From positions 62,001-126,000 of the forward strand of contig NZ_FUWX01000009.1 of assembly GCF_900167275.1 (NCBI RefSeq): a stretch of 64,000 nt of DNA, given 5' to 3'. The DNA comes from Cetobacterium ceti (GTDB lineage Bacteria; Fusobacteriota; Fusobacteriia; Fusobacteriales; Fusobacteriaceae). The notes below the pieces were generated by a model that saw only the letters and a program-made list of their open reading frames with translations, did no database searches and was not told where the DNA came from. Made by a program: the position numbers and the translations under genes. Positions 1 through 8,160 of the stretch are shown in pieces (position 1 is the stretch's first letter; each line of letters opens with the position of its first letter).

Positions 1-2
1 AA

Positions 3-302
3 TTTACTAAAGATGAAAGAGAAGCTGGTAAGATAAATTATATTATGGGAGCTTCATTTATAACTGAAGGGGCTATTCCTTTTGCTGCTGCAGATCCTAT
101 GAGAGTAATTCCCGCATGTATGATTGGATCTGGTTTAGCAGGTGGACTAGCTATGTATTTTAAATGTGCTCTTCCTGCACCTCATGGTGGATTATTTGTT
201 TTACCAATAATTACTCATCCATTTTTATATCTAATTTCAGTTATTTTAGGTTCAATTATTACTGCTATAATTGTAGGTTTTACAAAACCTAAGAAAATTT
301 AA
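3..302 (+). CDS. PTS fructose-family EIIC, C-terminal end (partial)
   Basis: The reading frame is open from the left edge and ends at a stop at 302, so only about the last 99 residues are present. They match the membrane EIIC domain of fructose-family phosphotransferase permeases: the stretch ITEGAIPFAAADPMRVIPAC is the conserved EIIC motif, followed by a Gly-rich helix, the PHGG loop and a final hydrophobic helix ending in a short Lys-rich tail. EIIC carries the sugar across the inner membrane while EIIB phosphorylates it. An internal ATG at 45 lies inside the conserved domain and is not the true start. The EIIA and EIIB parts would be to the left of the window. The sugar cannot be told from this fragment. 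Confidence 0.9.
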   Translation, partial: FTKDEREAGKINYIMGASFITEGAIPFAAADPMRVIPACMIGSGLAGGLAMYFKCALPAPHGGLFVLPIITHPFLYLISVILGSIITAIIVGFTKPKKI

Positions 303-310
303 AAAATTTA

Positions 311-340
311 GTCCATTCATACTTTGAATGGACTTTTTTT
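311..340 (+). terminator. Rho-independent terminator after the PTS gene
   Basis: A 9-bp perfect stem (GTCCATTCA / TGAATGGAC) with loop TACTT is followed by seven T residues. It lies 8 bases after the PTS stop codon and ends the transcript before the TauE/SafE gene. Confidence 0.9.
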
Positions 341-383
341 ATGCTATAATTATAGAACTAACTACATACTATTAGGGGGATTT

Positions 384-1163
384 ATGGAAACTTTATTCTC
401 AACTTTTACCTTATCTACTTTTATTTTTTTAAGTATTGCCTGTTTTTCTGCTGCTTTTATTGATGCCATTGCAGGAGGGGGAGGATTAATTAGTCTACCT
501 GCATTTATTGCTTCAGGATTAGATCCTCATATGGCTCTTGGAACTAATAAATTAGCTGCAATGTTTTCAACTATAGGGAGTGCTCGAAGATTTGCAAAAT
601 CTAAAAAAATAAATTGGAGTTTAATCTTAAAATTGGCACCTCTTTCTTTTATAGGAGCTGTTGTAGGAGCTAAAACTGTTCTTTTAATTGATCAAAAATA
701 TTTATATCCTATTGCTTTTTTCCTATTAATTTCTGTTTTATTTTATACTTTATTAAATAAAAAATTAGGAGATTTTGATTCTTTTCAAGGAGTAACTAGA
801 AAATCATTTTTGTATGGGCTTCTTATGGCTTTTTCTCTTGGATTTTATGATGGATTCTTTGGACCTGGAACTGGTTCATTTATAATTTTTGCTCTTATAA
901 AAATATTTAAATTTGATTTTATGAAAGCTAGTGGAAATGCTAAAATCTTAAATTTAGCTAGTAATATTTCTAGTGTAATAACATTTATGTATTATGGAAA
1001 AATTGCTTACGTTTACTCTTTATCTATGGGTCTTATTATGATTTTAGGCGCAACTCTTGGGTCAGCAATGGCTATTAAAAAAGGAACAAAATTTATTCGA
1101 CCTATTTTTCTTATAGTCACAGCTATTGTTACAATTAAAATGGGTCTAACTATATTTAAATAA
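384..1163 (+). CDS. TauE/SafE (TSUP) family permease
   Basis: The 259-residue protein is almost wholly hydrophobic, with about eight membrane spans. Family signatures are visible: the N-terminal half has the DAIAGGGGLISLPA motif and LGTNKLAAMFS, and the second half repeats the pattern with GFYDGFFGPGTGSF and SGNAKILNLASN. These two inverted-repeat halves define the TSUP family, which exports or imports sulfite, sulfonates and other organic anions. The start at 384 is chosen because AGGGGGA precedes it by 7 bases. The longer frame from 324 begins inside the upstream terminator and would encode an implausible N-terminus. The gene stands alone and is convergent with the next one. The substrate cannot be assigned. 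Confidence 0.9.
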   Translation: METLFSTFTLSTFIFLSIACFSAAFIDAIAGGGGLISLPAFIASGLDPHMALGTNKLAAMFSTIGSARRFAKSKKINWSLILKLAPLSFIGAVVGAKTVLLIDQKYLYPIAFFLLISVLFYTLLNKKLGDFDSFQGVTRKSFLYGLLMAFSLGFYDGFFGPGTGSFIIFALIKIFKFDFMKASGNAKILNLASNISSVITFMYYGKIAYVYSLSMGLIMILGATLGSAMAIKKGTKFIRPIFLIVTAIVTIKMGLTIFK

Positions 1164-1165
1164 AT

Positions 1166-1192
1166 AAAAAACTCCGACTGTCGGAGTTTTTT
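1166..1192. terminator. Bidirectional palindromic terminator
   Basis: A perfect palindromic hairpin (AAAAACTCCGA, loop CTG, TCGGAGTTTTT) sits between two convergent genes. It has A and T tracts on both sides, so it can stop transcription in either direction. The same hairpin sequence recurs at 36631-36655, also between convergent genes. Confidence 0.9.
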
Positions 1193-1194
1193 AT

Positions 1195-1491
1195 TTATAT
1201 CCAATCAATGCAAGCAAAAGGCTCAGTTTTATTTTCTAAAGATTTACATAAAAAATATATCCTATTAAATTCATTATCAAAAGCTACTCCTGTAACATCA
1301 ATATCATTTAAAGTATATTTTTTATATTTCGACTTACGAATTTTTAAATAAGCCATTTCAATTTGTCCTAACTTATTTTTTATTATTTTTCTTTGCAAGC
1401 CCTCGGGAGCTATTCCTACTATTTTTGCTAAAATATTATTTGCTATTTGTATTTCATGATCTAGTATATGAGTTTTAAATTTAATTTTCAT
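1195..1491 (-). CDS. Hypothetical protein, 98 aa
   Basis: A 98-residue basic protein with no recognised domain. It is mixed alpha/beta in composition, with a Lys/Arg-rich middle (IRKSKYKKYTLND) and no signal peptide or membrane helix. A good ribosome site (AGGAGGGAAC) lies just before the ATG at 1491, and the codon use looks like that of its neighbours, so it is probably a real gene. It lies after the MerR-type regulator on the same strand with a 64-base gap and may be co-transcribed with it. The function is unknown. A nucleoid-associated or stress role would be a guess. Confidence 0.6.
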   Translation of the reverse strand: MKIKFKTHILDHEIQIANNILAKIVGIAPEGLQRKIIKNKLGQIEMAYLKIRKSKYKKYTLNDIDVTGVAFDNEFNRIYFLCKSLENKTEPFACIDWI

Positions 1492-1555
1492 AGATAGTTC
1501 CCTCCTTATTATTTAGAGTTTGCTTTTATACTACTAAAAATTAAATAAAAAACCT

Positions 1556-2362
1556 TTATTTTTTTATTGGAATTTGTATTTCTGTTATAAATTCATTTTC
1601 ATCCTCTGTTATATGTATTTCTACATGATAGATTTCTAATATATCTCCTATTACATTTAATTTATTTAACTTAATATAATTATTTAATTCATCATAATAG
1701 TTAGATATGGTATTGTACGGTCCTTTAAAGGTTAAACTTAAATATTTCCCTCCTTTTAATTCTTCTCCTTGGTAATTATTAATAATAAAACTTTCGTTAT
1801 AAGTCATATAATTTCCATTTAAAAATTCTTCTTTTTTTAACCCTGCTCCTATTTGATTTTCTGTAAAAATAAAATCGCTTTCAAAATCTATTTTTTCATT
1901 TAAAATTCTAAGTTCATAATCTATTTCCCAATCATATTTAAAACTACCTAGTTTCTTCAAAATTTTTCTATCTGGAATATCTTTTATTATAATTTTTTCA
2001 AAGTCTTTAAACATTTCAAAATAATCTATATTTTTTTTCTTAATTTCTAAATCTGTTCTTAATATTTTTAATTGTTCTATAGATTTTTCAATTTCTTTTA
2101 ATTGATAGTCTATTACATTTTTAGTTGATTTTATATTTCTTTCATTTAAAAATTCTTTAATTTCATTTAATCCAACACCTAAACTTCTTAAATTTCTTAT
2201 ATTATTCAATTTCCAAATTTGCTTTTTTGAATAATATCTATATCCGTTATCGCCTTTATAATCAGGTACTATTAATCCTATTTTTTCATAATGTCTTAGT
2301 ATATCCGAACTTATTTTATAAAGTTTGCTTATTTCTCCAATCTTATAATATTTCTTTTTCAT
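1556..2362 (-). CDS. MerR-family transcriptional regulator with GyrI-like effector domain
   Basis: Residues 1-70 form a MerR winged helix: YKIGEISKLYKISSDILRHY, then YEKIGLIVP, then the wing GYRYYSKKQI. A coiled-coil dimer helix follows at about residues 75-115. Residues 120-268 look like a GyrI/BmrR-type ligand domain that in relatives binds hydrophobic drugs or other small molecules. MerR proteins usually untwist promoters with a 19-bp spacer. The gene is separated from the upstream PapD-like gene by a terminator, and its target is not obvious. It could control the small gene that follows it. Confidence 0.85.
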   Translation of the reverse strand: MKKKYYKIGEISKLYKISSDILRHYEKIGLIVPDYKGDNGYRYYSKKQIWKLNNIRNLRSLGVGLNEIKEFLNERNIKSTKNVIDYQLKEIEKSIEQLKILRTDLEIKKKNIDYFEMFKDFEKIIIKDIPDRKILKKLGSFKYDWEIDYELRILNEKIDFESDFIFTENQIGAGLKKEEFLNGNYMTYNESFIINNYQGEELKGGKYLSLTFKGPYNTISNYYDELNNYIKLNKLNVIGDILEIYHVEIHITEDENEFITEIQIPIKK

Positions 2363-2378
2363 AAATTTTCCTCCAAAT

Positions 2379-2408
2379 AAAAAAAGAGCCCTTTAAGGCA
2401 TCTTTTTT
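2379..2408 (-). terminator. Terminator after the small pilus-accessory genes
   Basis: Read on the minus strand, AGA(T)GCC pairs with GGCTCT, with one bulged T, and is followed by six T residues. It overlaps the stop codon of the PapD-like gene and separates it from the MerR gene. Confidence 0.7.
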
Positions 2409-2770
2409 ATTGTTATACCATGTCTTGGCATAATTTTTTTCCCATCTATTATAACTAAAGGATTTTCTTCTGTTATATAAATAATATTATTATTATTTTT
2501 AAAAAAATTATTGGAAATTTTAACTCTAACTTTTTTACTTTCTCCCTTATTTAAAATTAATTTTTTTGGATAAAATAAAATATTTTCTTTATCTTCACTA
2601 TCAATTGCTACTTTTATTTTTGTTGCTGAATTATTTACAACTGTAAATACACTAGCACCACCTTTTTCAGGAATAAATAATCTCACAGGATATATTGCAG
2701 TTCTAAAAATAGAACTAAAAGAAGATATATAAATTATAAAAATTAAAATTCCAATCTTTTTCATTATCAT
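2393..2770 (-). CDS. Single-domain PapD-like periplasmic protein
   Basis: A 125-residue protein with a signal peptide (about 20 residues, MKKIGILIFIIYISSFSSIF) followed by one immunoglobulin-like domain. The pattern RLFIPEKGGASVFTVVNNS, then FYPKKLILNKGESKKVRVKI, resembles the N-terminal domain of pilus assembly chaperones, but the protein stops where the second domain should begin. ATGA overlap with the upstream small gene (2767-2770) indicates translational coupling. Both genes are downstream of a c-di-GMP-I riboswitch. It may be an accessory chaperone, a modified subunit or a degenerate chaperone. A normal two-domain chaperone is encoded at 9204-9935. Confidence 0.65.
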   Translation of the reverse strand: MIMKKIGILIFIIYISSFSSIFRTAIYPVRLFIPEKGGASVFTVVNNSATKIKVAIDSEDKENILFYPKKLILNKGESKKVRVKISNNFFKNNNNIIYITEENPLVIIDGKKIMPRHGITIKKMP

Positions 2771-3072
2771 GAGTTTATAACAGTTAGAACTACTACTTCG
2801 TTCTTTTTCTCCTTTTTATTTAAATTTAAAGCAAATTTATTCTTATTTTTTTGTATAATCATATTATCCGAAGATATTACTGTTCTTGTTACCTGTCCAT
2901 GTTCATCTTGTAAGTTATCTAGTGAAACAAGAATTTTATCTTTACTTATTTTTTTAGTCATTACTCTTGTATCTTGAGGAACATAAGCACTTAATCCAAT
3001 TGTTGCTCTATCTGCTCCAAAGATACTTATAGAAGATATTAATAATAATATCATAAATATTAATTTTTTCAT
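2767..3072 (-). CDS. Small secreted pilin-like protein, 101 aa
   Basis: The product has a classical signal peptide (MKKLIFMILLLISSISIFG-A) and a mature part of about 80 residues rich in beta-branched and Lys residues, ending in the strand-like EVVVLTVINS. I do not recognise the family. Its place, with a PapD-like partner and behind its own c-di-GMP-I riboswitch, suggests an exported pilus accessory or minor subunit. The start at 3072 is chosen because AAGGGTG lies 7 bases upstream and the signal peptide then starts with MKKL. The upstream in-frame ATG at 3090 lies inside the riboswitch expression platform. Confidence 0.65.
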   Translation of the reverse strand: MKKLIFMILLLISSISIFGADRATIGLSAYVPQDTRVMTKKISKDKILVSLDNLQDEHGQVTRTVISSDNMIIQKNKNKFALNLNKKEKKNEVVVLTVINS

Positions 3073-3200
3073 TTTAATCACCCTTATCATTTTGATAAGA
3101 GATTAATGATAAGAAATATTTGGTAGCTGGCTATCTTTCTCCCTGAGTTAAGACCCTATAGTTTTGCGTCCTTAAATTTCTTTAAGTTTGCCTTTATCAT
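3073..3200 (-). promoter_or_regulatory. c-di-GMP-I (GEMM) riboswitch 2 with possible translational platform
   Basis: Read on the minus strand, the GEMM core elements appear in order: AAAGGCAAACTT, a GAAA-tetraloop hairpin (CTTAAAGAAATTTAAG), GGACGCAAAACTATAGGG, a second hairpin, and GATAGCCAGCTACC. The downstream platform holds two copies of CTTATCA (about 3109-3115 and 3093-3099), either of which can pair with TGATAAG next to the ribosome site AAGGGTG. No T-run follows, so control at translation initiation is likely. The direction of the switch cannot be read from sequence alone. Confidence 0.85.
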
Positions 3201-3226
3201 TATCTCTATTTTTATTTTCTACTATT

Positions 3227-3255
3227 AGTATATATTATTTTTCCTTTGTAATCAA
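3227..3255 (-). promoter_or_regulatory. Sigma-70-type promoter for riboswitch 2 transcript
   Basis: On the minus strand TTGATT (3250-3255) and TATACT (3227-3232) are separated by exactly 17 bases. The -35 box lies in the last codons of the usher gene, so the two small genes can be transcribed apart from the pilus operon. Confidence 0.7.
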
Positions 3256-5772
3256 ATTTTTTACATCAAACTTAAAATTATTTTCTTCATAATCTTTTCC
3301 TTCTAAATCAGAATCTATCTTTATATTTTTTTCTGAGTTTAAAAGTTTAACTGGTAAATTACCCTTATAATCAACTTTTAATTGATATTCTCCTGGAAGA
3401 ACATCTTCTAAATAATAATATCCATCAAATTCTGGGAAGACTTTTTTTATAATTTTATTATTTTTTAATAAAATTATTTCTGTCTTACTTAGTAATTTTA
3501 AAAATTCTTCATCAGAAAGGAATTCATTTATTTGAATATTTCCTGTAATTACAGAAACTGCTGCTATCGGAATATTTACTGTTACTCCACTTGATGCAAC
3601 CCCCTTAACTATTATATTTTCTTTTTCTGGTTTCATCATAGCATCTATTGTTTCTCCATTTATTTCAACTGTTTGTAATTCTTTTGATGATAAGTTTCCT
3701 ATTATATATCTTCCATATTTATCAGTATTTCTTTTTTCAGTTCCTATATTAACTTCTACATTAGGAAGTCCCTCTTCATTTTTATCTTGAATACCATTTC
3801 CATTTTCATCTAAAAATACTGTTCCTTCTATCCACATATCATCAATATTTTTTGTATTTATTTTTCTTAAAGGTTCTTTAAGTAAAAATGATTTTTCAAC
3901 ATTTAATCCCATAGTATTTTTATCCTCATCCCTATTAAAAGGTGTTTCTATATAAATACTATCTCCATCAAATCTATATGTAAAATCTATTCCATAAGTA
4001 AATTTTTCAACTGTATCATATTTTAGTGTTATTCCAAAGTCAAAATTATTATACTTATGATCATCATTATTTTTTTTTGTAATTCTTAGAGAATATTCCC
4101 TATCTCCAGGAGTATCTTTTTCATATTTCATTTCAAATATTGTATATAAATATGAAAATCCTGAATAACTACTTTTAAAATCCATTTTATATTTTTCTAA
4201 ACCTTGATTATCTTTTTCATAAGAATTTTCTAAAAATAAAGAAATATTAGAAAAAGTATTATACTCAAAATTTAAATAATAATTATTATCTACATTCCCT
4301 TCATATTTTTTATTTTCTTTTCCTAAGGCTATTGATATTTTTCCAAATCCTCTTGAAAGTCCTAGATTATAATATTTTTCATAACCTTTATTTTTCATGA
4401 TGCTTCCATTTAATTCATCATATTGAAAAAATAAAGTGGTATCTAAAAATTTTTGATTTAATTTAAATATATAGTTATATAAATCTTGTTTTGAATCATA
4501 TATAATCTTTCCATCTATAACTGTTGGTATTATCTTTAATGGAGTTCTATATATAGCTCTAGAAGTTATATATTCATTTTTAACCCCATCAGAATTTTTT
4601 CCTTGTATAAATCCTCCACCTAAAGTTAAATCATCTGTAATTCCATATAAATAATTATAATTTTGTTGACCATAATGATTTTCATTACTTTGACCACCTT
4701 GTAATATATAATTGCTATTTCCTTTTTTTAAAATATCATTTGTGCTTAAAATAGATACTTCTCTAGTTTCTATTTTTCCATTATTATAATAAATTTTAAT
4801 TATATAAGTGGTAAAATTTGACAAATTTGAAACTTTAAAACTAAAGTTTTGTTTTCCTGAAATTCTTTTATAATCTATTAAATTTCCATTTTGCAAAAGT
4901 TCAACTAAATTAGCATTATAAGCTTCTCCTTGAATTACTGTTTCATTATTATTAGTATAAGTATAAAGATTACTTTTACTAATACTAAATCCTCTAATAT
5001 TTCGTTCTATATCTGTATAATCATCAAGTTGTAAATACGAATCTCCTAACACTAATTTATTGTTTTTTTTCAAAAAATCATTATACTCTAAATTTATATA
5101 ATTTAATTTAGATTCTGGTTTAATCTCTTGAGAAATTTTAAAATCTCCATAAAAAAGTTGACTTCCATAAGCTAAATTTAAATTATATTCTTTTTTTTCT
5201 ATATCTTGTTTATTATATTCAAATTTTAAAATTCCAGAAGAAATCATCTTATGCTTCATAATAATATCTGCATTTATTTCTTCCTTACTTTTATTTTTAT
5301 TTTCTAACGTTCTTATTCTATTTTCTGCTTCACTTCTTAATTGACTTGGTAATTTAAATTTAAAATCTAATATTAATTTTAATCCATCTGAATCCCATGT
5401 TATATTTTCAATTGGAAAAATTTTTTTTAAATCATCTAGAGAGATATAAATATCATCATCTTTTATAAATTCATCTTTAAAATCTAAATCATCATCAACT
5501 GTAATATTTTTTTCATTTTGTCCTATATATTTTCCTTCTAATGTTTTTGATTTTAAATTTACTTTTAAATCATCTAATTCTAAGAAATTTAATAATGATT
5601 CTAAACCTAAGTACGGCTTATTTTCATTATAATCAAAATATATCATATAAAAATCATTATCTAAGTTTCCTGAAATAATTTCTATATAAGCCTCTTCTTT
5701 GGTGTTTTCTTCACCAAAAATTATTTGATTTGTAAAAAATAAACAGAGTAATAATCCAACTATATATTTCAT
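3235..5772 (-). CDS. Outer-membrane pilus usher (CooC/TcfC-like)
   Basis: The 845-residue protein has a signal peptide and a periplasmic N-terminal domain (about 25-160). A long beta-rich region (about 180-640) alternates aromatic and polar residues, as in outer-membrane barrels. The plug-like stretch VIQGEAYNANLVELLQNGNL, then a strand ending before NYILQGGQ, recalls usher plug regions. The C-terminal part (about 660-845) has EGTVFLDENGNGIQDKNEEG, a Ca-binding-like or carboxypeptidase-like E-set motif typical of the alpha (CS1/Tcf) usher class. It would secrete and polymerise the subunits encoded just upstream in the operon. It is last in that operon. Sequence divergence from enterobacterial ushers is large, so the class is inferred from architecture and context. 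Confidence 0.8.
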   Translation of the reverse strand: MKYIVGLLLCLFFTNQIIFGEENTKEEAYIEIISGNLDNDFYMIYFDYNENKPYLGLESLLNFLELDDLKVNLKSKTLEGKYIGQNEKNITVDDDLDFKDEFIKDDDIYISLDDLKKIFPIENITWDSDGLKLILDFKFKLPSQLRSEAENRIRTLENKNKSKEEINADIIMKHKMISSGILKFEYNKQDIEKKEYNLNLAYGSQLFYGDFKISQEIKPESKLNYINLEYNDFLKKNNKLVLGDSYLQLDDYTDIERNIRGFSISKSNLYTYTNNNETVIQGEAYNANLVELLQNGNLIDYKRISGKQNFSFKVSNLSNFTTYIIKIYYNNGKIETREVSILSTNDILKKGNSNYILQGGQSNENHYGQQNYNYLYGITDDLTLGGGFIQGKNSDGVKNEYITSRAIYRTPLKIIPTVIDGKIIYDSKQDLYNYIFKLNQKFLDTTLFFQYDELNGSIMKNKGYEKYYNLGLSRGFGKISIALGKENKKYEGNVDNNYYLNFEYNTFSNISLFLENSYEKDNQGLEKYKMDFKSSYSGFSYLYTIFEMKYEKDTPGDREYSLRITKKNNDDHKYNNFDFGITLKYDTVEKFTYGIDFTYRFDGDSIYIETPFNRDEDKNTMGLNVEKSFLLKEPLRKINTKNIDDMWIEGTVFLDENGNGIQDKNEEGLPNVEVNIGTEKRNTDKYGRYIIGNLSSKELQTVEINGETIDAMMKPEKENIIVKGVASSGVTVNIPIAAVSVITGNIQINEFLSDEEFLKLLSKTEIILLKNNKIIKKVFPEFDGYYYLEDVLPGEYQLKVDYKGNLPVKLLNSEKNIKIDSDLEGKDYEENNFKFDVKNLITKEK

Positions 5773-5780
5773 TAATTCTC

Positions 5781-6632
5781 CTATTTATTATAAGTTACTC
5801 TCATAGTAACTGTTCCTCTATATTTTCCACTTTTAGTATTATTTTTTATATTAACACTCCCAATTAAATTCACATTAACTTTTCGAGAAACTCTAAGACT
5901 TCGTGTTACATCACAACTACCTTTTCCATTAATATCACACCCTTCCATAGTAACATCCATAGGAATAGTTGTTTTCCCATCTTCATTTAATAAATTAGCG
6001 TTTGAATTATAATTAATCTTTACATTTGAAGGATTATTTTGACCATTTATTTTAATTTCAATAGGTAATGCTTTTCTATTTATTCCAAAATTAACTTTTC
6101 CAAAATCTAAAGTATTATTATTTTTAAAATTTATAGATATTGCCGGTTCTAAACTGCTTAATCCCACATCAATAATAGGAGCTATATCATTTACTATGAC
6201 TCTATTCCTTCCTATTCCAACTATAAATTTATAATCGTTTCTTGTATTGGGATTTTTAACTTGAACTCTAATATCGTAGTCAAATGTTAATCTGCCATTT
6301 CCATATACACTTCCATAATAATATAAAGGTTCTCCATTAAATCTTATATTCCTAATTGTAAAGTAGATATCCACATCAGGTCTATTGAAAATATAACCTG
6401 TATCATATAAGTCATCTAAGTTAATTCTTGTTCCATCTAATCCAATAGATAAATATCCCCAATGATTATTTCCTTGAATACTCATTCTAGCTGTTCCTCT
6501 AATCTCTTTTAAGCTACGAGTTATCATACTACTATCTACATCTCTAATACTTGGATTTAAACTAGTTATTGTTAAAGACTTTGCAAATATAATATTTCCT
6601 ATAATAATAAAAATTAATAAAATTTTTTTCAT
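5781..6632 (-). CDS. Putative tip adhesin/minor subunit of the pilus
   Basis: A 283-residue exported protein (signal peptide MKKILLIFIIIGNIIFA-K). The N-terminal half (about 20-150) is unlike the other subunits and could be a receptor-binding domain. The C-terminal half has the subunit pattern LDFGKVNFG and ends with the strand SGKYRGTVTMRVTYNK, like the C-terminal strands of the pilins. It has the only Cys pair in a disulfide-like spacing (EGCDINGKGSCDVT). This two-domain plan and its place just before the usher fit the tip adhesin of alpha-type pili (CooD/CfaE role). The receptor is unknown. Confidence 0.7.
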   Translation of the reverse strand: MKKILLIFIIIGNIIFAKSLTITSLNPSIRDVDSSMITRSLKEIRGTARMSIQGNNHWGYLSIGLDGTRINLDDLYDTGYIFNRPDVDIYFTIRNIRFNGEPLYYYGSVYGNGRLTFDYDIRVQVKNPNTRNDYKFIVGIGRNRVIVNDIAPIIDVGLSSLEPAISINFKNNNTLDFGKVNFGINRKALPIEIKINGQNNPSNVKINYNSNANLLNEDGKTTIPMDVTMEGCDINGKGSCDVTRSLRVSRKVNVNLIGSVNIKNNTKSGKYRGTVTMRVTYNK

Positions 6633-6642
6633 ATATAACTCC

Positions 6643-7122
6643 CTAATCTAAAGTTGCTCTTAAAGTGAAGATCCCATCATATTTTCCAGAAGGTAAATCT
6701 TTAGTTTCACTTCCTAATATTTTTAACCTTATACTATATTCTCTTTCATTTTCTATTTTATTAATTTCTTGTATTTTTTCTATATAAACTTTAAATTTAT
6801 TATTTTGATTAGAAACTTCTAAATATTTACTTTCTACTCCATTATAATAAGTTTCAATATTTATTTTTCCATTTTTTATTCCATCTACATAGAAGTTCTT
6901 TGTAATTTCTTGGTCACTTCCTTTTATTATTTTCCCAAAATCAATAATATTATCGTCCCCCTTTGTTCTTAAAGACAAAGTTTCAGGAACTTCCAATTGT
7001 ACATAAATATCATTTCCATTTAAAGTACAATTATTTTGTTGACAATATTCATAATCTCCATAGGATAATGTAAATGTATATAAAAATATATTTATTATTA
7101 GTATTTGCAAAATTTTTACCAT
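6643..7122 (-). CDS. Minor pilin-like subunit
   Basis: A 159-residue exported protein with a signal peptide ending near TLSYG. The mature part shows the family pattern seen in the neighbouring subunits: VPETLSLRTKGDDNIIDFGK in the middle and the C-terminal strand SGKYDGIFTLRATLD. An N-terminal Cys pair (CQQNNC) is not found in the other pilins. The gene comes after an internal terminator, so it is likely made in smaller amounts than the four upstream subunits, which fits a minor or adaptor subunit. Confidence 0.75.
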   Translation of the reverse strand: MVKILQILIINIFLYTFTLSYGDYEYCQQNNCTLNGNDIYVQLEVPETLSLRTKGDDNIIDFGKIIKGSDQEITKNFYVDGIKNGKINIETYYNGVESKYLEVSNQNNKFKVYIEKIQEINKIENEREYSIRLKILGSETKDLPSGKYDGIFTLRATLD

Positions 7123-7139
7123 TTATCTTCTATCCTCCT

Positions 7140-7172
7140 AAAAAAAAAGAGATAACTTATTTCTGTTATCCC
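7140..7172 (-). terminator. Internal terminator of the pilus operon
   Basis: On the minus strand GGGATAAC pairs with GTTATCTC (one G-T pair) and is followed by eight T residues. It begins at the stop of one subunit gene and precedes the next by 17 bases. A partial stop here would give high levels of the first subunits and low levels of the tip protein and usher. Confidence 0.8.
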
Positions 7173-7612
7173 TAATCATAATTTACTCTCAAAGTTATTT
7201 TACCATCATATTTTCCAACAGGCAAATTTTTTACATTTGTTGAATCTGCTAAAGCAACTAGAGTAAATTTATCTTTTCCAGATGTTAAGCTACCATTTTT
7301 TTTACCAATTATATCTAAATAAACTGGTATCTTTTTACTTTTATTTCTTTTAGAAATTAAATTTACTATAGGATTTCCATTATTTATTACTAAGGAATAT
7401 TTTTGATTCTCACTTCCTTTTATTTCAAAGTCCATAGTTTTTTTATTTCTTTGATTTTCTCTTAAATTTCCAAAATCTAAAATATTATCATCATTTAAAC
7501 TTTTTAGAACTAAGGGATCAATTAATTCTGCTTTAACATGAAATTTAAGAGTGTCAGTTGCATATATAAAGCTACTTAGTAGTAATAATAATGTAATTAT
7601 CTTCTTTATCAT
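7172..7612 (-). CDS. Pilin-like subunit
   Basis: A 146-residue exported protein with signal peptide MIKKIITLLLLLSSFIYA. The mature domain carries the local family pattern: LKSLNDDNILDFGNLREN and the C-terminal strand VGKYDGKITLRVNYD. The alternating hydrophobic ends are what donor-strand-exchanged subunits show, though homology to described pilins is weak. It is the last subunit gene before the internal terminator, so it may be made at a level near that of the major pilins. Confidence 0.75.
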   Translation of the reverse strand: MIKKIITLLLLLSSFIYATDTLKFHVKAELIDPLVLKSLNDDNILDFGNLRENQRNKKTMDFEIKGSENQKYSLVINNGNPIVNLISKRNKSKKIPVYLDIIGKKNGSLTSGKDKFTLVALADSTNVKNLPVGKYDGKITLRVNYD

Positions 7613-7633
7613 CTGACACTCTCCTTTTATTTT

Positions 7634-8137
7634 TTAAATATCATATTCAATAGTTACTGTAAATGATCCTCCATAAACTCCTGGAGTAAGATTTTTTAAA
7701 GTATTTATTTTAGCATATACTGGAACTGTAATTTTATTTTTCCTATTATTTAAATCTATTTCATATTTATTTCCAAATTCGTCATTTTTCATAAATCCTG
7801 GATATACAATAAGTCTTGTATGCCCATTTGTTAATATAGCTGTTTTAGGTGCTTCTAATTCGATCTCTCCCTTATCATAGAAGTTTATTAAAGAGGTATC
7901 TGAAATTTCTATTTCTGTTTTTTTATAAGTTTCTGTTTGATATTTAGCTAAATTGCCAAAATCTATCGGTCCTTTAACCTTAACACTTAAATTTCCAGGA
8001 TAATATCCTGTCATCTTAACATTAACACTTGAAGATAAATCATCATCGTCATCATCATCTGCTAAAGCTAAAAAACTTATATTAAAAAACATAACTAATA
8101 ATATACAAATTTCTAAAATTTTATTTTTCTTTACCAC
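7634..8137 (-). CDS. Pilin-like subunit with acidic N-terminus
   Basis: A 167-residue exported protein. After the signal peptide the mature N-terminus is a run of seven Asp residues (ADDDDDDDLSS), unique among the subunits here. The family patterns LSVKVKGPIDFGNLAKY and the C-terminal strand PGVYGGSFTVTIEYDI are present. The start is GTG at 8137: AGGTGG lies 7 bases before it, while the nearby ATG is out of frame and soon meets a stop. The acidic run could bind cations or tune the donor-strand segment, but this is speculation. Confidence 0.75.
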   Translation of the reverse strand: MVKKNKILEICILLVMFFNISFLALADDDDDDDLSSSVNVKMTGYYPGNLSVKVKGPIDFGNLAKYQTETYKKTEIEISDTSLINFYDKGEIELEAPKTAILTNGHTRLIVYPGFMKNDEFGNKYEIDLNNRKNKITVPVYAKINTLKNLTPGVYGGSFTVTIEYDI

Positions 8138-8160
8138 AGCATTACCACCTTTTTTAGAAA

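Noticed and set aside
324-383. Longer start of the TauE/SafE gene
   Set aside because: The segment lies inside the upstream terminator hairpin and lacks a ribosome site.
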